From the NCBI GenBank assembly GCA_032718475.1, contig JAUCBJ010001802.1, positions 62,001 to 126,000 on the forward strand: a DNA stretch of 64,000 bases, given 5' to 3'. A program made the translations under genes and the position numbers. Origin of the DNA: Nemertoderma westbladi (Eukaryota; Xenacoelomorpha; Nemertodermatida; Nemertodermatidae). Below, piece by piece: positions 11,976 to 23,991 of the stretch. How positions within the stretch are numbered: the stretch's first letter is position 1; every line of letters begins with the position of its first letter. The notes below the pieces were generated by a model, which saw nothing but the letters and a program-made list of their open reading frames with translations, was not told the origin of the DNA and made no database searches.

Positions 11976-12870
11976 GGGGGGGGGGGGGGGGGGGGGGTGG
12001 GGTATACCCTCCATCAGGTAAAATTTTCAAATTATTGTTTCTTTATCTCACCTAGAGCAGAATTTAATGAGGATTACAAATCTGAAAACCGCTTAGTGAG
12101 ACCTCTTTCAGTTCTCGAGTTATCACTGTTTTTCCGTATGACGGTCTGTCCGTCAAATTGTAAGAAAGACAGAAGACCGACAGACAGACAGATAGACTAG
12201 ATTCCACTAAAAATTAAAACTGACATCGGAAATGAAATCAGCGACCTCGAAAACCCCAGTAATGAACATTTTAGCTCGTTGGTGTGCATCATTCGTGCCA
12301 GAAATAATTAACCAACCAGAACACAGACAGCCAATTTTGGCGGGACGGTTTAAACTTTGAAGGGCATTTTCTCGGAATGACAATTTTCATTTTCAAATTA
12401 CTACTCCTCCGTCATTTTTCAACCAATTTTCTTCGTTTATGGCTCATTCGAACGAGCTTTGGAAGCTCTTTAAAAGTTATCTTATGGAATTTTGATAAAT
12501 ATTACCATTTTTTCTAATTAGCCATTTTTAATTAAAAATATGATAATTAATTAATTAAAATAAAATTGGCTAATTAAAAATTCTATAAGATAACTTTTGT
12601 AGAGTCGATCACGCTGAGTCCAAAAAAAATTGGTTTCAAGAAATTTGGACCAAAATTGAGGGACTAGTAGCAATTTTAGTGAAATCTTTAATTCCTCCGC
12701 CAGCCGCTAGGGGGAGGCTACAAATTTTCAAATTTTACTATAAAGGCTATTTGGCCTTCCATACAGTGGTTGACCATGACAAAATAGCAATATTATCATT
12801 TAACACTAATTGACAGCCATTTTAAAAAAAGGTTCATGGGGGGGTATACCCCCCCCCCCCCGCCCCCCCC
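11976..12870. mobile_element. Short TTAA-flanked element with poly-G ends (MITE-like)
   Basis: TTAA precedes a 22-base G run followed by TGGGGTATACC at the left end; the right end is GGTATACC, a C run and TTAA (12871-12874). The termini are therefore inverted G-tract plus TATACC repeats inside a TTAA duplication, the same plan as the Kolobok/Mutator-like element at 56078-58850. The interior carries no transposase. Part of it (GAAAACCGCTTAG; TTAAAACTGACATCG; AATCAGCGACC) is shared with 13790-14000. Confidence 0.65.
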
Positions 12871-13103
12871 TTAATTGGGTCTGCATCATTTAATTTCAAA
12901 TTGAAAACATAAAATATGTAATTTACGTTTGATTGGTAAATATACTTACTATGAAATTAAAAATCACAAACATAATATCTTGTAACTTCGTTAGTAGAAT
13001 TTCAAACGATTACATTTTTACAAATAGCCCCTACAGTAAATCACACAGTAAGCCGCAGGTCATCGGATAGGCATCCAATAATGTTCAGCGTTAGATACAA
13101 TTC

Positions 13104-13342
13104 TTAAATATCAAATGTTTCCTCCCTTCCAACCCGAATCCTTTTGGCCCTATCATTACGTTTTTTATTTTTCTCATTTTTGTTTCTTTCCCAATTTGAT
13201 AACATCCTCAGAGGTATATGCATCAACCCCGCCAATATTAATATCGCACCGGGAATGGCGAACGAGAGAACATAGTTTTTACATTGGTCCATATTGCATT
13301 CACCGTCTATCGTATTTTTGCTTGAGCTGTCCGCCAAATAAC
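13104..13342 (-). CDS. SLC16-like exon 7 (TM12 and C-terminal tail, stop)
   Basis: Acceptor TTGTATTCAG|GTTATT completes the Gly codon and gives YLADSSSKN. TM12 is about YVLSFAIPGAILILAGLMHI. The tail is strongly basic (NKNEKNKKRNDRAKRIRVGR) and ends FDI before TAA. An extracellular-side cysteine pair (GECNMDQC) precedes TM12. Confidence 0.9.
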
Positions 13343-13754
13343 CTGAATACAACAAAAATACAGCATAATGTATGTAGGCTTGGGCTTACTGTAGATTTGA
13401 GTTTTCAATTTCGCGTGAATACTGTTGGGGCCTATATATTTCACAAATCTTACTGCTGATCATGACCATTTACGAACATGAACTGAATACAGGGTCCGAT
13501 CCATCGAAAAATCACCAACCATTTGTTACTACAGTAGATGAACTGCAAATAAACACTTACCAGTTGTAGTAGAACCATATAAATTCGGTTGCCACACATT
13601 CCTAAAGCCTGTCTAACTGGAAGCGAATAGAGAGGGGCAGGATAACTTGAGGCAAATCCGAAAAGCGAATTAATATCTATGCTAATATCATTTGAGGGAA
13701 AGGAGCAGGTTAAATCTAAACAATAAACTAAAGTCAATAGAACCGGTTAGGCCT

Positions 13755-14427
13755 ACCCCCTAGCTAAAAGTTTCAAAAACGTGTTTTTTATTGCATCTGG
13801 AGCAGAATTTATGTGGATTTCAAATCTGAAAACCGCTTAGAGAGATCTATTTTAGTTCTCGAATAATCGTGGAATAACTGTCTGCCAATCTATCTGTCAA
13901 AAGGTAATCCAGTCAGACAGACAACGAACAGATAGACACACGACATTCCACCAAATATTAAAACTGACATCGGGAATGAAATCAGCGACCCTGAAAACCA
14001 CCATAAATATAATTTTAACTCGGCGATGTGCTTCTTTCATGTCAGACACCATTAACCAGCCAGACACCATACAGGTAGGTTTGCGCGGGATGTTTTGAAA
14101 TTTGAAGGCGATTATCTCAGAATGAAAATTTTTTGCTCGAAAAATACTACTCATCCGCAATTTCTTAACAGTTTCTCGCAATTTATGCTTTATATGAAAG
14201 GTAATTTCATAAGCTTCAATAAATTTCACGCACTTTTCTTAATTTAATAAATATTTCCCCATTTTTGAATGAAAAATTACAAAAAACATGGGGTTTTTCA
14301 GTTTTTTAAATTTTTTTTTGATGATTCTCTTTTCGATAGAATATCGTTTTCTATGCATTTCTTGGAGACATCTGCAAAATAAAAAAAACAACAGGGTGGC
14401 TACCCCCCCCCCCCCCCCCCCCCTCAC
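13755..14427. repeat. Diverged relative of the 11976-12870 element
   Basis: Lies in the intron between exons 6 and 7. Shares ordered blocks with 12050-12250 (GGAGCAGAATTTA, AATCTGAAAACCGCTTAG, TTAAAACTGACATCGG) and ends in a 21-base C run (14403-14423) followed by CTCACTTAAG. The left end is unclear and no TTAA pair could be confirmed. The rest of this intron (14430-15044) is AT-rich with no feature seen. Confidence 0.5.
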
Positions 14428-15044
14428 TTAAGTATATACTGTAGAATACTTATATTTCGGATACAAAAGTTTAGCCTAAACAAAGGCCATTATTTAGGCC
14501 TAGTTTCTCCCGATACCATCTATCAGTTTCAAACACAGTACATTTAAGCCAAACTCCCGTCCTTGCAAGGTCACCCAGCCTGTGAATTAAGACTACCTAA
14601 CTATAGGTCAACTTTACAGTAAGCAACGCAATGCCAATTCTCCACACAACTTATCATTAATTTTGTATCGGTGAAAAATTTTGAGAATAAAAAAAATAGT
14701 TTTCTTAAATGAACCAGTATGCTGTGTACTACTGTAAGCTTATACCTAAATTTATAATACTTATTAGAGTAAAATAATCACCGTATTAGTAAAATAAACT
14801 TTACAAACTTTAAACTTTATAAACATTACATTACATTAGGGATTACATAACATTACATTACGTTACAGACTATGTACTGGTTCAAACTACGAAGTTAAGT
14901 TAAGTTTCGAATATAATATAATATTATGTCGTTGCAAAATTGAAATAAAGTAATAAAGTAAATAGTAATAAAGTACAGTAAATAATACAGTAGGCCTACT
15001 GTAACGCCAGTGTCTGTATGTACAGTAGAGTAATTTAAACATAC

Positions 15045-15176
15045 CAGCGAAGGGTGTTCCCGCGAGTATAGGTGCTCCCATAAATAGCAATATCCATCCA
15101 AACATAGTACTCGTACTGATACTACTTGTTGACATCAGCTCTTTGACCAATAACATTCTCGATGTAATGAAATAAG
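15045..15176 (-). CDS. SLC16-like exon 6 (TM10-TM11)
   Basis: Acceptor AAATTTTAG|CTTATT completes an Ala codon: YFITSRMLLVKELMSTSSIS, then FGWILLFMGAPILAGTPFAG, the TM11 glycine-rich helix. Donor TTCGCTG|GTATGT, phase 1. A LINE insertion lies only about 93 bp upstream of this exon's acceptor. Confidence 0.9.
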
Positions 15177-15283
15177 CTAAAATTTAGGAAAAATAATGTA
15201 CAACAGGCGCCTGTATATTAAAACATTATTATTATTGTTGTATACAAAATAAGTTAATTGCGACACAAAGTATGGTTTGGAAT

Positions 15284-16767
15284 GGTGTTCCCCCTGAGGT
15301 CTTTAAAATACCTGAGTGTTTAAAGCTCATCTATCCCATCATAGTAGACATGTACCGAACAACAAGAGTCCCACAAGAAATGAAAACAAATAAGTTGGTG
15401 CCAGTTCCCAAGAAGGGCAACCTAACACTCTATGGTTCTTTTCGGGGAATCTCATTGATCTCGATTGCTGCAAAGCTATACAATAGGATTCTATTAAATC
15501 GCATCAGGGATCCCATTGAGAGACTGCTCCGTGGAAATCAGAATGGGTTCCGTAAAGGTCGTGGTACCATGGAGCCCATTCTGGCACTTAGAAGGATAAT
15601 TGAAGAATTATCAAAAAAGAAAGACAGGCATCTGGCTGTTATCTTTGTTGACTTCTTCAAGGCCTTTGATTCAGTCTCTCGCTCACGTATGTTCTGTTCA
15701 GCATACTTTCATTATATGGGATTCCTGATGAAATTATTGCAGCAATAAGATCAGTATACGATGGTTCGACAACATTTGTGTCTACTGTTGACGGTGACAC
15801 AGAACCATTTGAAGTGTTATGGGGCGTCCTCCAAGGAGACACACTTGCACCATTCTTGTTCATTATTGTGGTTGACTATGTTCTACGCATGTCCTTAGAT
15901 CATCATAATGATGATGGGGTGATGATAACTCCACCTACTGGCTCCAGAAGTCGAGGAAATCCTGCCAAGTACCTAACTGATCTAGACTTTGCTGATGACT
16001 TAGGAGTACTCTCAGAATCACTAGAGGGAGCCCAACGGCTCCTCAGCTCATTAGAACATGCTGCTTCTAGTGTTGGTCTTTTTATTAACTCCAGAAAGAC
16101 CAAAATTTTGACAGTTAACTTTGAAAGTCCTCAGCAAGTCTCTGATCGGATGAGCATAAGCTCAAAGGATGGTATGCTTGAGCATGTGGACGACTTCTGT
16201 TACCTGGGATCATGGATCCGGAAGTCAGGTGAGGACCTTCGAATACGTAAGGGCAAGGCATGGGCAGCCTTGAATAGGCTTTCCAGGATTTGGAAGTCAC
16301 CGAGAATTAATCGGAAACTTAAGGTCCGATTATTTAGAGCAGCAGTAGTTCCAGTACTCCTCTACGGGAGTCCATGCTGGGCTCTAACTGCTGAGGACAC
16401 CAAATCTCTGGATGGCACATTCACAAGAATGCTACGCCGGGTTCATTGTGTCAAGTACAATGCACACATCTCCAACCAGACACTATATAACATTGGAGGT
16501 GTCTCATTGGTTCCCCCAAGCTTGACACTAGAACAAAATCGCCTCCGCTTTGCAGGACATTGCTTTCGCCGTGAGGACCAGCCAGTGCATAATCTTGTAC
16601 TTTGGCAGCCTCATGGAGTGAATAAGCATGGTGGACAGCCCATGACTTTCTTGAGACGCATCTTAAAGGACACTGGCCTTGAAGATGCGGATGATCTAGC
16701 AAATGTCATGGGTGATAGGGAGTTGTGGCGGTGCAATTTTATTGACAAGCCGGCACAGCATTCTTAA
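15284..16767 (+). pseudogene. LINE reverse transcriptase, frame-broken
   Basis: Two frames cover the reverse transcriptase: 15284-15748 with palm motif A (FVDFFKAFD) and 15778-16767 with GVLQGDTLAPFLFIIVVDYV (motif B) and DFADD (motif C), then a C-terminal segment with LRFAGHCFRREDQP typical of this class. The frame changes near 15700. The endonuclease domain is absent because of 5' truncation. Clade not resolved; RTE- or Jockey-like groups are possible. The apparent ATG at 15272 belongs to the target duplication, not to the element. Confidence 0.88.
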
Positions 16768-16813
16768 AAATGCAGCTGCAATGCAGCATGCCGATCCTAG
16801 GTGTAGTAGTAGT
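15284..16813 (+). mobile_element. 5'-truncated LINE (non-LTR retrotransposon)
   Basis: Flanked by the exact 15-bp duplication AGTATGGTTTGGAAT at 15269-15283 and 16814-16828, which fixes both ends. It starts within the linker before the reverse transcriptase (GVPPEVFK) and ends in a short GTAGTAGTAG tail. Inserted antisense to the SLC16-like gene in the intron before exon 6. A diverged 3' relic of the same family lies at about 30700-30830. Confidence 0.92.
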
Positions 16814-16987
16814 AGTATGGTTTGGAATAATGACAAGAAAAAAATATTGTTATAGTACTGGTAATCATTTTTACCGGTACTTTAAGCACCATTTTCGTAT
16901 ACCATTGTCTGCCATTCATGTCATACCTAGTGACGGTGTCCTAGAAGGCACGATACGGAACCGACCTTTTATTTCATAAAAGAACAG

Positions 16988-19374
16988 TGTAAAAGCTTTT
17001 GTGGGATATAACTGGCCCTTTTGCTTCGCAATCCAGTTTCCCTCAATGCGCTCAAATACTCTAAAGAAAAACTCCCTAACTCAAATGATGCAAGCTACCG
17101 GCTGATTGGCTGATTTGCTGTACGTATGGCCTCTTTGTTCTGTTCGATCAACCAACCAGAGCAAGGTCAACCAAGCAGAGTGATTCATCCTGTGTGTTGG
17201 CTAAGGGCTGCAAAAATCCGAATAGTTCGGCATTTAGACATTCGTGGAATCTGTGGAATATGGAACTCTGCCAATGAGAGCTTTTCCTCTTTGTGTTGAA
17301 AGCTTGCAACAGCTCACAGGGTTCAGTGTGTTGGTTTTCCTGATGCCATGAACATCAGCTATGGAATTATTCTGTTTTATTCCAACATTAGAACGGCTTT
17401 AATTATGAGAACACATAACTGTTACCGGTACGGTACGGTACGGTACGGTACGGTACGGTACGGTACGGTACGGTACGGTACGGTACGGTACGGTACGGTA
17501 CGGTACGGTACGGTACGGTACGGTACGGTACGGTACGGTACGGTACGGTACGGTACGGTACGGTACGGTACGGTACGGTACGGTACGGTACGGTACGGTA
17601 CGGTACGGTACGGTACGGTACGGTACGGTACGGTACGGTACGGTACGGTACGGTACGGTACGGTACGGTACGGTACGGTACGGTACGGTACGGTACGGTA
17701 CGGTACGGTACGGTACGGTACGGTACGGTACGGTACGGTACGGTACGGTACGGTACGGTACGGTACGGTACGGTACGGTACGGTACGGTACGGTACGGTA
17801 CGGTACGGTACGGTACGGTACGGTACGGTACGGTACGGTACGGTACGGTACGGTACGGTACGGTACGGTACGGTACGGTACGGTACGGTACGGTACGGTA
17901 CGGTACGGTACGGTACGGTACGGTACGGTACGGTACGGTACGGTACGGTACGGTACGGTACGGTACGGTACGGTACGGTACGGTACGGTACGGTACGGTA
18001 CGGTACGGTACGGTACGGTACGGTACGGTACGGTACGGTTCGGTACGGTACGGTACGGTACGGTACGGTACGGTACGGTACGGTACGGTACGGTACGGTA
18101 CGGTACGGTACGGTACGGTACGGTACGGTACGGTACGGTACGGTACGGTACGGTACGGTAAGGTACGGTACGGTACGGTACGGTACGGTACGGTACGGTA
18201 CGGTACGGTACGGTACGGTACGGTACGGTACGGTACGGTACGGTACGGTACGGTACGGTACGGTACGGTACGGTACGGTACGGTACGGTACGGTACGGTA
18301 CGGTACGGTACGGTACGGTACGGTACGGTACGGTACGGTACGGTACGGTACGGTACGGTACGGTACGGTACGGTACGGTACGGTACGGTACGGTACGGTA
18401 CGGTACGGTACGGTACGGTACGGTACGGTACGGTACGGTACGGTACGGTACGGTACGGTACGGTACGGTACGGTACGGTACGGTACGGTACGGTACGGTA
18501 CGGTACGGTACGGTACGGTACGGTACGGTACGGTACGGTACGGTACGGTACGGTACGGTACGGTACGGTACGGTACGGTACGGTACGGTACGGTACGGTA
18601 CGGTTCGGTACGGTACGGTACGGTACGGTACGGTACGGTTCGGTACGGTACGGTACGGTACGGTACGGTACGGTACCTACTGCTGTATTGCACATTATTT
18701 ACTGCTATTTACTGTTTGTTATTAATTGTATCAGTTGTTTACATATTGTTATTTGGAGAATAACGATAAATGATCAGAAACCCTGATCTTCTTGATACAC
18801 TAAGGTTAGAGAGACCGGTTACATATAGCAATTGCGACTTATATTATCGTGGTTTGTAGTGAATTGAATGCTATTTTATAGGCCCTACAAATGTCGGTTG
18901 CTATTCTCTTTATATATGATTAAAATCAGTGACTATCGGCAATTCAGTGTGCAGCGGTGTGCAATAGTCTGTATGTGCTTGTCCGCGTAACAAAGCATCT
19001 CCTAAAGAATGCGCCTTATGTGTAACTTATAATCCATTCCGTTGTGTTTAGTGTAAGCCATAGCTCTGTTTATATAGATAGAGCGCCACGTCCTAAAGGA
19101 ACTGCTAATATTTCCCGAAAGTGAATGATATTTGTCAGGAATTATATTAACGATCAATCGAATAGTACGGTAGGCCTGCACCGCAATCAAATTAAAGCAT
19201 CCGAATCCAGTCTCCCGGGTATATCCAGCGGGTGAATGGTCGCGCATAGACTGGCTTCGGCTAATGTTGGATTTATTTGTGTCAAATACTTGTCATAGGC
19301 TAAAGTCGATTTATAACCTAGAAGACATATAGATTTGGCGGGTTAAACTGCCAAAGGTCTTAAAAGCGCGAACA
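16988..19374 (+). repeat. 5' LTR of the BEL/Pao-derived element
   Basis: Starts TGTAAAAGCTTTTGTGGGAT and ends GGCGGGTTAAACT...GCGCGAACA. It is 2387 bp against 1165 bp for the 3' LTR; the 1222-bp difference equals 245 extra CGGTA units minus a 3-bp indel near 17311. Otherwise collinear with the 3' LTR. Confidence 0.93.
17426..18675 (+). repeat. CGGTA pentanucleotide array, 250 units
   Basis: 1250 bp of CGGTA with only four variant units: CGGTT at 18036, 18601 and 18636, and AGGTA at 18161. The same position in the 3' LTR holds one CGGCA and four CGGTA units. The array yields long RYGTV or RTVPY pseudo-frames on both strands, which are not genes. Confidence 0.98.
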
Positions 19375-21655
19375 GTAACAGTTATTAATTCTGATTGCAG
19401 TGTAGGCAATAAATACAGTTTACTATTGTTCTGGTAAGAACAATAACAGTTATTGCTTCTTTATTGCCGTAAGCAATAAAGCTGAAGTACCGGTCGACCG
19501 GTAACCTGTAGGCCTAACTACCTAACCACCGGAACCGGTACTTACAGCAGTATACTGGTATAGGTACATCAGTATTATTTCGATTGTGATATATTGTATA
19601 TTGTAGGCTGTTAGGGGATTAGGGATTGATCACCCCTTATTCCTTTGCATGGTTTACTTATTTCTGTCAGTTTTATTTACTAGTAGGCTAATATTGAGCA
19701 GAAGACGTGTAAGCCTGCTCAGATCGTACAGATAATTTGTAGGCTGGGCTGTTGTCTGACTGTTGATAGGTCTGAACGGATTGCAGTGCATGTAGAGTGT
19801 ATGTCCGATAAAGTGCCGGTTAGGAACGTAGGGGCAGCTAGAGCTGTAAGGTAACCCCCCCCCCCCCCCCCCCGAAAGAATAAGTCGTACTACTAGGTTA
19901 GAACGCATACTAACTAACCATTTCGGAGTCTGCATGTCCTGTAGTTTATTTAGGCTTGATAGTAGTCTGCCAGCGTTTGGTCTGTACTTTGTTTGTGTAG
20001 TCTGTACAGGTACCGTAATATTTCTTATTCAGATAATTTATAGGCTAGATTGTTGTCTGGCTGTTGTTAGGTCTGAAGAGATTGTGGTGTGTGTAGAGTG
20101 TATGTCCGATAAAGTGCCGGTTAGGAAAGTAGGGGCATCTAGAGCTGTAAGGTAAATCCCCCCCCGAAAGAATAAGTCGTACTACTCGGTTAGAACGCAT
20201 ACTAACTAACCATTTCGGAGTCTGCACATACTGTAGTTTATTTAGGCTTGATAGTAGTCTGCCAGCGTTTGGTTTGTATTTTGTTTGAGTAGTTTGTACG
20301 GGTAGCGTAATATTTATTATTCAGAGTTTATGCGATTATTCGCAACATTCATAACCCCAAGTTTATTCCCACAGTAATTGTGCTTGTTATACATACCGTT
20401 ATAGTTAAATTAACCCCGGTACTACATAAGGGCTGCTTGGCGTAGGTAAAGACTGGTGATTTTGTGCCCCGGTCACTCCAGCAGATGCCGTGGTTCCTTT
20501 AGCTGTACAAGTATTTCTAACTGCTAGTTATTTGTTGTACAAGTACTTGTACCTAATTTAGGGTTTAGTGTACAGTGCTTTCCGAAGGTAATTAGTGTGT
20601 AGGCAGTATATTTGTGTTGTAAAGTGGTTAATAGGCATGTTGGCTCTGGTAGGCCGCGGTAATTAACTTCCAGGTAGGGACACTCCGTGATACATAACGT
20701 AGTACTTATAGCGATACGGCTATAAGTCGTCAGACGGTGGTATTTTTCCTATCTGGACAACGCAATATATTTACTACTGGTTTATTATTTTCAAATACCG
20801 TAATATCCTGTCTGTTGTAATAACCAGATTTTCTAACCCTTTGTTAGGCTGTTTTGTAGATTCCCTGTAAAATTACCCTAAAAATTCATATTTGTAATTT
20901 TTGTGTTTATTTAGAGATGGTAATCTCACCCCGAATTGTACGTAATTTGTAGTATTAAGTAACTTAGGTAAATTAGAATTATTTGTTTTAGTGTCCAACA
21001 AGTAGCACTTCACTGAGAGCGCACAGCTTCTGTGTAGTGACTCCTCCCCAGAAATAATAACATTTATTTCAAATATTGACAAAACCCATTAAAACGGGTA
21101 TATATATTATAAATCAACTCAAACGATTTATAAATAGTAGGCCTGCCATACAACAACTAGGTCTCAATATCAGTTGGACTACTGCTCAAATAACGGTAAT
21201 AAAGTAAGTTAAAGTAACCAAGTAACCCCTAAAATTCAGAAATACAATTATTCTAAAATAATTGACATACCGGTATTTACAATAGGCTTATTATATTTAT
21301 TTCTATAAATTTAGGCTGCAATTATACCGGTATTCTGTAATTAATTCTAGTTCATAATTATACTTATATATACTATAAGTGTAAGCTGTATACCGGTATT
21401 CACGATAGGCCTATTATATATTTATATATATTTGTGCTAAAATTATATACCGGTATTCTGTGACAAACATAGTCTGTAATAATACTTATATATATATATA
21501 CTATAAGTATACCGGTATTCTGATACATTGTATATATATCACGTTACACTGAGTAACGGTATCGGTAATTAATTACTAGGCTAACAGTTGATACTGAATT
21601 ACTAGACTTTCTTTAACTGTAATATAGCAGTAGGCATTCAACTGTACAATCAAAT
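19375..21655 (+). other. Long 5' leader of the BEL/Pao-derived element
   Basis: 2.3 kb between the 5' LTR and the gag ATG, without coding frames. Contains a tandem duplication of about 302 bp (about 19728-20330; shared GTATGTCCGATAAAGTGCCG and TTTCGGAGTCTGCA), with a 19-base C run in the first copy (19855-19873) and seven C in the second. The last part (21230-21560) repeats ATACCGGTATTC in an AT-rich context. Confidence 0.75.
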
Positions 21656-23674
21656 ATGTCTGGCACAAAACGGGCACTGTCAGATAGTCTTTTGGAAGGT
21701 GTTAGAATGAGTCTTCGACTTGGACAGCGTCTTGAAAGGATGGAAGACAGAAAAGCAGCAGCAGTGGCAGCGGCAGAAGCGGAAAGAAAAGCGGCAGAGG
21801 CGGTGGCAGAAGCAGAACGGAAGGCGTCTGAAGCGACTGCCCAACTAGAGCTGGAGAGCCTTCGGGCGAGACAGGGATTTGCCTCCTCCGATGAAGGTGA
21901 TATAAGAGATCCCGAAAGTAGAGGTAATAAATCTCGTTCAAGCAGGCGTAGAAGAATGCCACACTGTCCGAAGTTACCTAATTTGCCTCCTGCGGTGAGA
22001 CTAGCTAGCACAGACTTAGGTAGTACAGAACCCACAGACCAAATTATTACAGTAGAAAGACTCCCTACTATAGTAGATGAGCCTGAAATAATTAGGCCTG
22101 TTCTCGAAGCCACCCCTTCGGTGATAGAGACACCTGTACTCCCAGGACCTACCTCTAAATTCCCTTTGCACAGCACAAAACTACCTGTGCCCAGTAGGAC
22201 TGTTCCCGAGTCCGAACCCATCCTGGACGCCGAGCGAGATATCAAGAATTTATCGCCCGTCGTCTCTCGCTTGCCCGCTACTACGTTGGCGACTCCCGCT
22301 TCGGCGGTCGAGTGGGTAGCTGAGGGACGACGGGAGATGGGTCTCCTGCTCGGGCAGCTGAGGGAACATTGTAAATGTTCCTCCCAGCAGGTCCGGGAGT
22401 TGGAAGGGACTGTTCAGCAGTTAAAGGGAGCAGTAAGAGAGGGTAGGTTAGCATTGCAAGAAGTGCAGCAGAATATCGCGTCAGAATGCGATAAGTTAGT
22501 AAATTTACAAAAGGGTATACCACCACCCTCTGTAACAATGTGTCAACCTGTTAGGTCTGAAGTATTTCATGCGCAAGGTGTGGAGCCTACACGCATATAT
22601 ACTGCTAGTGAAGTAGAAACTCCTATAGTAAACCCTATTAAGGGTAATTATAAACCTGTTGACAGTGATATTCCATATAGACTTGATAATAATCCGAGAA
22701 ATTTATATACCGATAACTCGATATTAAATAATACGATGGCCCAAGAAAGTTTTACGCGTCAAATGGCTAGAACCGAAGCCCGTCAAGCGGTAAAGATGGG
22801 AGAGATCGTCAAGTTCAATGGAGATGAGATGAAATGGTTACCTTTTAATGAATATTACAAAGATAACATACAGAACTCTGTGTTATCTAACGGAGAAAAG
22901 CTTAGATTCCTCATCGAGTGCTTGGAAGGATCTCCCAAGTTAATGGCGTTAAAGTTTATTGGACATCCAGATGGATTAAGACAAGTTTGGGATACATTAA
23001 ACATCAGGTATGGTAATAGGAATAACATAGCTAGGTATTTGTATGCAAAATTAATGGCGCCCCGAAAGTTTCTTAGCAGCGGGATAATAGAGTTTTCCGA
23101 TGAGATTCAAGAGATCTGTAGACAATTAGATTGGTTAGGTAAGTCTCGTGAATACCAGAATTCTATGGTTGTAGGAGCCTTAGCATCAACTCTGCCAAAG
23201 GGTGGAGTAGGTACACGCTGGGACAAGAAAGTGTTATATATGATGGAACAACAACGACGAGACCCTACCATGGCTGATCTCATGTCATTCTTGGATGGAG
23301 AGGTAAAATTACAGCTCCTAAAGCAGTCCCGAGAGAAGACCCTGGAGAACAAGGTGAGTGAAAAACCCGTTTCTAGGAGAAAAATAATACCAGTGTGTTA
23401 TACCGACGAGGGCGAAAGCCAGGCTTCTCAAGAAGAAGACAGCGGGAAAGACACTGAAAGATCTTACTATGACAATAAAACCCTAAAGGACGTAAGTAAA
23501 TTCAAGTCTCGAACCAATGACAGGAGAGAACAGGTAAGAAAAACTCCTCCTACGTCTCCTAAGAGAATTAATGTAAGAAATCCCGAGGAAAGAACGAGCG
23601 TGCACCACACAGCACATGTTAAAGTAAGTAACATCAAGCCCAAATGTGTGTTGTGCGACGGGCCCACCGTTTAA
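21656..23674 (+). CDS. BEL/Pao gag polyprotein, N-terminal part
   Basis: 672 residues from ATG. Residues about 28-75 form an Ala/Glu/Arg coiled coil. Residues about 380-540 (KMGEIVKFNGDEMKWLPFNE, then IECLEGSPKLMALKFI) match the gag region of BEL/Pao elements (Pfam DUF1759). The frame ends in a stop at 23672, immediately where the zinc-knuckle region should continue; the next part lies in another frame from about 23660. Whether this is a mutation or a recoding site cannot be told from one copy. Gag forms the particle shell in this class of element. Confidence 0.85.
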   Translation: MSGTKRALSDSLLEGVRMSLRLGQRLERMEDRKAAAVAAAEAERKAAEAVAEAERKASEATAQLELESLRARQGFASSDEGDIRDPESRGNKSRSSRRRRMPHCPKLPNLPPAVRLASTDLGSTEPTDQIITVERLPTIVDEPEIIRPVLEATPSVIETPVLPGPTSKFPLHSTKLPVPSRTVPESEPILDAERDIKNLSPVVSRLPATTLATPASAVEWVAEGRREMGLLLGQLREHCKCSSQQVRELEGTVQQLKGAVREGRLALQEVQQNIASECDKLVNLQKGIPPPSVTMCQPVRSEVFHAQGVEPTRIYTASEVETPIVNPIKGNYKPVDSDIPYRLDNNPRNLYTDNSILNNTMAQESFTRQMARTEARQAVKMGEIVKFNGDEMKWLPFNEYYKDNIQNSVLSNGEKLRFLIECLEGSPKLMALKFIGHPDGLRQVWDTLNIRYGNRNNIARYLYAKLMAPRKFLSSGIIEFSDEIQEICRQLDWLGKSREYQNSMVVGALASTLPKGGVGTRWDKKVLYMMEQQRRDPTMADLMSFLDGEVKLQLLKQSREKTLENKVSEKPVSRRKIIPVCYTDEGESQASQEEDSGKDTERSYYDNKTLKDVSKFKSRTNDRREQVRKTPPTSPKRINVRNPEERTSVHHTAHVKVSNIKPKCVLCDGPTV

Positions 23675-23991
23675 ATGTGTGTAATGAATTCCTAAAGAAA
23701 TCATTAAAGGATAAACGTGAAGTCATGTGGGATAAGCGGTTGTGTTATAATTGTCTCAGACGAGGACACCAACGGCGAACCTGTTACTCCGACGCAAGGT
23801 GTGCGAAGTGCGGCGCGAAACATCATATTTTGTTGCACACCGAATTCGAAAGAAACAGCCCGAGTCAGGTAAGTGAGTCCGAACTACATGTCCAATTCAG
23901 TGATGTGAACGACACTGACCAAAGTTCTGAGATGGAAGGATTCTATACTATACGGACGAATTCTCAGACGAAAACGAATCCTGTTACTTAA
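23644..23991 (+). pseudogene. gag nucleocapsid (zinc-knuckle) segment, shifted frame
   Basis: Carries a CX2CX4HX4C knuckle, CYNCLRRGHQRRTC, and a second CX2C...H group (CAKCGAKHHILLHTE), the arrangement usual between gag and protease in BEL/Pao elements. Stops at 23989; the protease continues in a third frame, so the polyprotein is broken here as well. Confidence 0.8.

Noticed and set aside
17348-18763. 471-codon and 430-codon frames encoding RYGTV or RTVPY repeats
   Set aside because: Any 5-bp repeat without stops is open in every frame; the LTR carrying five units lacks the frame.
19002-19247. 81-codon minus-strand frame, repeated at 29153-29398
   Set aside because: Lies within both LTRs; duplication reflects the LTR pair and no protein feature is seen.
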